NCBI GenBank assembly: GCA_905221615.1
Contig: CAJNDT010000493.1
Coordinates: 1-64,000, forward strand
Reading direction: 5' to 3'
DNA length: 64,000 bases
From: Symbiodinium sp. CCMP2592
Taxonomy: Eukaryota; Sar; Dinophyceae; Suessiales; Symbiodiniaceae
Positions 57,871-64,000 of the stretch are shown here, in pieces. The notes under the pieces were generated by a model, which was not told the origin of the DNA, searched no databases, and saw nothing but the letters and a program-made list of their open reading frames with translations. Every line of letters starts with the position of its first letter. Position 1 is the first letter of the stretch. A program made the translations under genes and the position numbers.

Positions 57871-58072
57871 TCGTTTATAAAGCTTCGGTTTGCTGAGGCG
57901 TCCGACGTCGCCAACCAGGCCGCCTCCTCGATTCCCACGGAGCCGGACCTCTGTGAGTCTCGGGTCTCTACTTAGAGGATCATGGGACTTAGTAAGTAGG
58001 TTCCTTTAAAGGGCTCCTCTTAAGGGATCCATATAGGGGTTATATAAGGGGTAGTTTAGGGTGCTTAAAGGA

Positions 58073-58185
58073 TCATGGGACTTAGTAAGTAGGTTATAAT
58101 TGGGGTTATAAGTCCCGTAAGTGGGGTTACCCTAATTATAACCTACTTATGACCTTACTTACTAAGTCCCATGATCCTTTAAGTA
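58073..58185. mobile_element. Pal-A element
   Basis: GCTTAAAGGATCATGGGAC ... GTCCCATGATCCTTTAAGTA. A truncated left arm of the family lies 80 bp upstream (57970-58005). Confidence 0.87.
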
Positions 58186-58204
58186 CTGAGGTACTACGGC
58201 TGAT

Positions 58205-58340
58205 GATCTTAAAGGCGTTCCTTTAAGGGATCTATAGGGTTTGATGATCTACAGGGTTTAAGGTCTTATGGGGTCTAGGGTTTGATGATACTAAAGGCGT
58301 TCTTTTCAGGGATCTATAGGGTTTAGGGTTCAATCGGGTC
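58205..58340. repeat. Direct duplication
   Basis: AAAGGCGTTC then AGGGATCTATAGGGTTT occurs twice about 80 bp apart, each preceded by GATGAT. Confidence 0.7.
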
Positions 58341-58360
58341 TAGGGTTGAGGGTTTAGGGG

Positions 58361-58458
58361 TATGATATAGATCCTGCACTACCTTAAGGACCTGAAACTA
58401 TGGGAATTATGGTCTATTCCTTGTTATGGGCAATGCAGGGTCTATACCATCAACCGTA
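58361..58458. mobile_element. Pal-D element, left end decayed
   Basis: TATGATATAGATCCTGC ... TATACCATCAACCGTA. Confidence 0.7.
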
Positions 58459-59472
58459 CGGATTCCTTCAAGGGTTCCTTTACGGGATCTACTGATGTAA
58501 GGACTTAGGGTTGAAGGGCTCTGGGTTGTAGGGTTTAGATATGGGGGTTTAGGGATTTGAGGTTTGGGGTTTGAAAGGAAATCCCCTCCACTACCCAGCT
58601 GCTAAGAGGGAATGCACCTCCTTGAGGCCCCCCAAGGCTCGCACAACACGTCGCTCGAGAGGCAAATTCTGTCCTTCCGTAGAGCTATGATGCTTCGAGC
58701 GGGGCTTCTGGGGGATGAAGTTTATAGGGCTCAATAATCCGGGAAGGGGGCCTGGGCTCAGATGAGGTTGCGGATTTCAGAAGCTGTACGCAATTCTACA
58801 GACTTAGAAGGGGGCTTGGGGCCTAGTTGAACTATATATGAAATCAAAAACTCTACTATATTATGGTAGACAACCATATGATACAAAATTACAACATGTT
58901 GTATGAAATAATACTGTGCTATATTATTCGGGGGAGGAGGGCCGAAAAGCGAAGTCCTTCTGCGTGTAGTGCTGGGACCGGATTTCCGCCTGGCCTTGGG
59001 TTTTGCACCATCGGATTTGGAGGTATAGGGGGTTTTTAGGGTTCCTTTAAAGGGTGCCCATGGAGGGTTACTACTAAAAAGTTCTACAGTACACGTGAGT
59101 AGCAGGACAACCCTTAACCCTATAGCATCGTCACCGCGCACGACCCTTTGAATAACCCCTTAAGCCCTATCTAGAAGCCTGCGAAAGCCCCTACCTCCCA
59201 AACACAAACGCCCGAATAACTTCATACGTGAAACCTTAAGAATAGCGAACCCAGAAAGTCATACTGAGGAGATTTTTCTGCGTTAACTCACCGCCAGACC
59301 CTGCAACCTTGTAAAAGAAGCAGTAAAATAGATTCCAGCACAGCCCATATTTGCAAGACTATTCTGTGTACTTGCTGAACCCCGCAACCTTGTGAAACTT
59401 GGGCATGTCTCCAAAGGAGGGCCGTTCTAGGTCCTTTATAGAAGGATGCCGTACCATCTTCGGCACCTAAGC

Positions 59473-59690
59473 CTAGTTGCTGAGTTCATAACTAGGATAC
59501 CCAGTAACCTAGGAATAAAAAGGCCTCTCGTTTTGGTATTGGGTAACTTTATAAGGAACCTAGGACTACAAAAAGGGAATAAGGGTACTACTGGGCATCC
59601 TAGATAAGCTCCAAAAAGTGTACACTTGCAGTTTTTTACTGGGTAAATATTATCCCAAAAAGTGTAAAGTGTATCCACTCAGCTTCTAAG
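59473..59690. mobile_element. Pal-H element split by Pal-I
   Basis: Left arm to ATAA at 59491, then a 112-bp Pal-I, then ATAA again and the rest of Pal-H. Removing Pal-I with one ATAA restores the Pal-H sequence seen at 36.2 kb. Confidence 0.87.
59492..59603. mobile_element. Pal-I MITE-like element nested in Pal-H
   Basis: 112 bp, CTAGGATACCCAGTAACCTA ... ACTACTGGGCATCCTAG, with ATAA on both sides as a 4-bp target duplication. Confidence 0.9.
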
Positions 59691-59737
59691 ATCTTCGGAG
59701 CCCAGAATGGGACCCCAACTTAGAGAACGACTTACTT

Positions 59738-59847
59738 GGGAGTTTCCGAATATAGGGGACCCAAATATAGCACCCTAAAAAGTAGGATCCTTATTAACTT
59801 ATTATAAGGACCCCAAAATAAGGTACCCCTAATTTTCGGAAACCCCC
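59738..59847. mobile_element. Pal-F element next to a probable exon
   Basis: GGGAGTTTCCGAATATAG ... TTTTCGGAAACCCCC. ACTT on both sides is a 4-bp target duplication. The right duplication abuts the probable exon 59850-59936. Confidence 0.85.
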
Positions 59848-59849
59848 AC

Positions 59850-59936
59850 TTGAACAGCCAGGTCGCAGAATCGATCCCCAACGCCGCGGGGGGCTGCCGA
59901 GACCTCCGCCGGCACTTCATCCGGCGAGGCAAGCAC
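59850..59936 (-). CDS. Probable exon abutting a Pal-F element
   Basis: 29 codons from CGATAG|GTG to GTTCAA|GTGGGG. Reads LASPDEVPAEVSAAPRGVGD then RFCDLAVQ, with about 70% GC3. The GT of the putative donor lies in the target duplication of the Pal-F element at 59738-59847, so the element starts within 3 bp of the exon. Function unknown. Confidence 0.45.
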
Positions 59937-60587
59937 CTATCGGATCTATCGTTTACATGGAGGTTCATGATGGGTAGTTATAAGGGGATAATCATAATTG
60001 TAACCCATATTAGGGGACTTATAACCCCACTACATATCGTTAGGGTTTGGTTGAGAGTTCGGGGTCTAGGGTTTAGAGGTTTAGAGGTTTAGGCTTTGAA
60101 AGTTCAGGGTTCAGGGTTTAGAGGTTTAGACGTCTAGGGCTTCAAGCACCTATCGTTTACTTGGAGGTTCATGGGTAGTTATACGTGGGTTCTAGCTAGG
60201 GTAGTCATAATAGAGCCAGTATCCAGGGATCCTTGTGGAGTTTTGGTTTGATAGGGCTCCATAACGCGACACAGGACTCATTGAAGCTCTAAGCAAGGCT
60301 CTTTAAGGATTTATGGGGTTGTAGAGGGCATACTCAGAGGATCATCATGATAGAGCCCTTATACTATCCCTTACAGATCCCCTTTTAAGGAACCGCTTCA
60401 AGGAACCATGGGACTACGCTTTGAAGTAATTTCTTGGTGCAGCACGCGGGGGGCTGAGGTCAGTCATTGCGAGAGGAGGGCTGAACTGGTAAGGCTTGGG
60501 TACGGCCCCCATACAGTAACAGTCTATAATGGGGCTACTATTAAAAGCATATTATGAATATTATCCTTTAAGTAAGGCTTAAGAATT

Positions 60588-60690
60588 GGGAGTTTCCGAG
60601 AATAGGGGACCCTAATATCGTACCCTAACTAGTAGGATCCTTATTACAAGGGCCCCAAAATACGGTACCCCCTAATATTCGGAAACTCCC
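60588..60690. mobile_element. Pal-F element
   Basis: GGGAGTTTCCGAGAATAG ... ATTCGGAAACTCCC. Flanks AATT and ATTT are near-identical. Confidence 0.8.
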
Positions 60691-60954
60691 ATTTGGGTTT
60701 TGGGGCTGGGGAGAGGGATTCGGGCTCAAGTCATAGAGCTCAGGGATTAGGATGCTTGTGCTCTTACAGCTTACAATTTTTTTTTTGCAGTGGGGGTTTA
60801 GAAGGCTTTCTTGCTGTTTTTGTTCAGGGGTAACCCAAGATTCGGGGCCCTCAAGGTTAACCCTGGGGGCGCCGGGATCCAGAAGTTGTCGCCGCCCTCG
60901 CGCTTCAGCCACATCTCGCCAGGACCAGTCTGGACGTACCTCTCAGAGGGCTTG

Positions 60955-61068
60955 CTTGGAGGCCCTTTTGACTTAGTAAGTCTACTTAGTATCCCCTAGA
61001 AACCCTATTAGAAACCCCATAACCCACCTTACTAACCCTACTTACTAAGTCAAAAGGGCCTCCAAGTG
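60955..61068. mobile_element. Pal-C element
   Basis: CTTGGAGGCCCTTTTGACTT ... AAGTCAAAAGGGCCTCCAAG. Very close to the other two copies, so this family moved recently. Confidence 0.88.
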
Positions 61069-61599
61069 AGGGGGAAGGCCACGCTAAACCCTAAAGCCGA
61101 AGCCAGAAACCAACCTTATCGCTTTTGTTTGTGGGGTCCTTTGGGAGAGAAGGGTTATGGTTTGCATAGGGGTCCAGCGAGCTTCTTTTTCGACCTCGAG
61201 CTTCTAACCTCGTATACCATCCTATATGGGCAGTCTCTAATCTAGGGTCCCGTTTATCCGGGTGCCGTGCAATGTTTGGGAGCTGCAAAGGAAGCCCAAT
61301 TTAGAGAACAACCTGTCTAGAGCTCTTAGAATCAAGGGGTCTTGCGTTCCCTGCGCGGGGCTTACAGGGATGCACACTCTGCTACACACTATAAACCCAA
61401 ACCCTTCAAACTCCAAACCTCGGCGAACTCTACAACCTTCAAACCCCTACAGATTTTTCAACCAAGCGCCTCGAAGATCCGAAAAGCCAAAACCAAGAAA
61501 AACCCTTTCGATCCTGAACGGTCTTAAGCTCGAGACCCCTCACCAGCAAACACTGAAGTCATCCTCCCGAAGCTCTGTGAAGCCTAATAAACCTTTCAA

Positions 61600-63050
61600 C
61601 CCTTAGCCCTTGAAGCCCGAAGGCGTCTTCTCACCGAGTGAAATGGAGATTCTGGTTTTAGGGTGTAGGGTGCCTATTCTAATCCTTATTGAAGCATTTG
61701 TTTCGTTTTACAGCTCGCCGCCGTGACTTTTGCCTAAAGCCGTGCTTTGTTCCATCTCAACACTGTCGGCCAGGCCGAGTTTCTGGGTGCTTTTGTTGTG
61801 CTTGAATGCTTGTAATACCTGCACACATGCATCTTTGAAAGCTGCTCTGGATCTCCCCTGTAGCCCCCGTCATGCCAGCGCGGGTCAGCCGGAAAACTTG
61901 AAAAGTGCAAACGGAGGTGGCGACAGCAATGTTTTTTGCTATCGGTGTCTGTTGCAGTTTGGAGGCTATGTTGGTGGGGAGGCCCCAGAGAACGCCGGCA
62001 CGGCGCATCTTTTGCACAAAATCATTATGGGATTGGTGGTCAACCCATTGCCCCACTTCAAGAACCAGACAGTAACCGACTAGACGGTTTATACGGATTA
62101 GGGGTTTGGGGTTACAACTATTTCAAGGTATGTTCCTCAGCCTTATCATGCTGACTTTGTCGTCCAGCTCGAGTGAGATTACGCGACATGCGTATTCCAA
62201 CAGCTTCCGCGAGAAAACTCCACCGGTTTTTTGAATCCGCTGTGCCAAGTACATCCCAAATCCTACTCCTCTCCACTCTGGTCAGAAGGAGACTGCAAAA
62301 TCCTGAGACATGTCCGGGTTGGAGTCAGGCAGCTTGCTAGACCCTGATACATCGCCTAAACAAAAGCCCTCAAAGCACCAAAATGAACCACACTGAAGTC
62401 CTAAACCGTGAAGTCCAACGCGAAAGGCACGTCAACCCCTGAAGCCCTAGAGCCCAAGCCTCCTCAACTCGAAGGCCCTAAACCCCTCAGCCCCATAACC
62501 CTCAGCCTTGACACCCTGAGGCCAACATGACCTGCAAGCCCCAAAGCCCAAACCCCCGAGCCCCGCCAGGGCTCGGACAAGACAAATGAGACCCACCGTG
62601 GAGCCTTCGACGGGAAGATCAATGTGCCACGTGCCTGGTGGCTTGTTGTTTGTTTGAAGGATCGATAAGGTTAATTCTCTAAGTTAGGTCCACCGAAAGG
62701 GATCTATCGGGGTTCCGGTGGCTTGCTGTTTCTTTGAGGACTTAGGGGATAAGGGTTTTGGGTTTCTGTTGGGTTTCAGAGAGCAGCGGACCTAGGTTGC
62801 AATGATTGAGGATTTAGGTTTTAAGGTCCCCAGCCCTAAACCCCAAGGCAACTTGGCTGCCTGCAGAACCACTCCCAAGCTCCATAAACCCCACAAAAAA
62901 CAGGAGCAACATCACCCTAAAACCCCGCCCACTCGTAAGCTCAATATAACCCCGCAAAAAGAACGCAACGAACCCTAACCCCAAATCCTAACCAGCCTTA
63001 AGCCCCATGTAAACCCACAAAAAACACCACAAGCCCGTTGCAGGGCTTTA
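61600..63050. other. Region without recognised gene
   Basis: Open frames on both strands at 61757-62083 overlap, and neither shows clear codon bias. From 62400 on the DNA is CCCTAAA-derived with scattered AACCCC words. Confidence 0.4.
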
Positions 63051-63110
63051 ATTCAGGGTTTGAGGGTTTTGGAAGGGGTTTGCGGGTTTAATCTTGGGCC
63101 CCTGAATCAC

Positions 63111-63221
63111 CTTGGAGGTTCATGGGTAGTTATAAGTGGGGTTATATGTGCCCTAATATGGGTTATAGCTACGGTTACCCTGATTATAACCCCACTTATA
63201 GCTACCCATGAAACCTCCAAG
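63111..63221. mobile_element. Pal-B element
   Basis: CTTGGAGGTTCATGGGTAG ... CTACCCATGAAACCTCCAAG. Truncated copies of the family occur at 59956-60040 and 60155-60215. Confidence 0.85.
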
Positions 63222-63288
63222 AAGTCTGAAGACCCCCGTCGACCAAATTTTTCTCGAACTCGCAGCATCAGCTGCTCTCACTTGATTC

Positions 63289-63388
63289 CTGTTGATGATA
63301 TAAATCCTGCATTGCCTTAAGGACCCTCAACGATGGGATCTTGGTATATTCCTTATTATGGGTAATGCAGGATTTGTATCATCAACCG
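63289..63388. mobile_element. Pal-D element
   Basis: CTGTTGATGATATAAATCC ... TTTGTATCATCAACCGT. Confidence 0.82.
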
Positions 63389-63915
63389 TTCTTTCATGAG
63401 CATCAATCGCTGTCACTGAATATAGGGGTCTTTATAGTTAGAATAGGGTTTTGGGAATCTGCCTGTTCTCTCAAGCTTCTGTCTCCAATCCCCGACCCTG
63501 AGCGGATTTTGCGTTTCAGGTCCACCAGTCCACCAGCCTAAATCCTTCAAAAGTTGGGGCATCGGATTTCAATCGCCGTGAAAATTATTTATAGCTGGCT
63601 CAGGGATGCCAACAAGGAAATTAAGAATTAGACCAAATCGGTACCGAAGTACGCCCCCCCCCTATACTAAAACGTGAACAGAGACCTATAGAACCCTTAC
63701 TGGAACCCTTAAAGGAACCCTGCAATTGTTTGGAGAAGGTTAAAATCCTTAAACGAACCCTGTCCCTAACTCTTTCGCATGCAACTACTGTAGAACCCGT
63801 AAAGGAACCCTGCAATTCCTTATAGTAATCCTTGTAGACCCTTTAAAGGAACCCTTGAAGCAACCCCACTCTAATTTGTTCCTGAACCCCGAACCCTAAC
63901 TTCTTTAGAAACAGT

Positions 63916-63997
63916 TGGGTGGTTGTCAAAATCATGGTCCCGTTTTGGTATTATAATAAGGACCCAAAAAGGGACCATAAATTTGACAACCACTCAT
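63916..63997. mobile_element. Pal-G element
   Basis: GGGTGGTTGTCAAAATCATGG ends less one base; right arm CCATAAATTTGACAACCACTC. Confidence 0.78.
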
Positions 63998-64000
63998 ACA

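Noticed and set aside
1-64000. CRISPR array, tRNA, rRNA
   Set aside because: Repeats are palindromic dispersed elements without regular spacers. No tRNA cloverleaf or rRNA core sequence recognised by eye.

Overview
This window looks like nuclear DNA of an alveolate, most likely a dinoflagellate. That placement is inferred, not proven. Four things support it. (1) Plant/alga-type telomere words (TTTAGGG / CCCTAAA) are scattered everywhere in decayed form. (2) Introns are spliced mostly with GC-AG rather than GT-AG ends, and one appears to be GA-AG. (3) Very small exons sit in introns of hundreds to thousands of bases. (4) One fragment at 35.2-35.6 kb resembles the dinoflagellate cytosine-methyltransferase-like 'HENT' region. 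I see no bacterial-style operon, rRNA, tRNA or CRISPR array. Open reading frames of 60-200 codons occur at about the density expected by chance, and almost none is a real gene.

The main result is one gene hidden on the minus strand from at least 46,020 down to 1,098. It encodes a glucan, water dikinase-like protein (GWD, the starch-phosphorylating PEP-synthase-type dikinase). I recognised it piece by piece from family motifs, all in the correct N-to-C order. 45.3-46.0 kb carries the conserved start of the middle region (GGDAIR, ILNIMRTHGIKEGHRPG, FLEQWHQK). 42-43 kb continues it. 33.5, 31.4, 28.8 and 27.7 kb hold the helical middle part. 21.0 and 20.0 kb hold the phosphohistidine domain (LSHVAIRAR). 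14.3 to 3.5 kb hold the ATP/PEP-utilising N-terminal-type domain (GKSLHLAELA, VPSSATVPYG, YAFVIHT, FPSKPEGVF, FRSDSNGE, DLEGFAGAGLYDS). 1.1 kb holds the C-terminus (DIEGAV...SRPQV) and stop codon. Reading phase is conserved across most neighbouring exon pairs. Six junctions split a glycine codon as G|GC with AG|GC at both the donor and the acceptor. The 5' end of the gene and several middle exons were not found.

The introns, and the 46-64 kb region upstream, are filled with short palindromic non-autonomous elements (MITE-like, 75-130 bp). I distinguish about ten families, named Pal-A to Pal-J here. Several show target-site duplications: 4 bp for Pal-F and Pal-I, TA for Pal-D. Two nested insertions (42.6 kb and 59.5 kb) define ends exactly. 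Telomere-like blocks, AT microsatellites, a tatag-type satellite (57.7 kb) and a GATACGATATG-type degenerate tandem array (21.9-22.5 kb) make up much of the rest.

A few coding-like patches do not belong to the dikinase: 43.9, 38.1-38.4, 35.2-35.6 and perhaps 15.0-15.4 kb. They may be intron-nested genes, decayed insertions or unplaced exons. Between 46 and 60 kb, GC-rich minus-strand patches (47.1, 52.1, 54.9, 55.2, 59.9 kb) look like exons of the missing 5' part or of a neighbouring gene in the same orientation.
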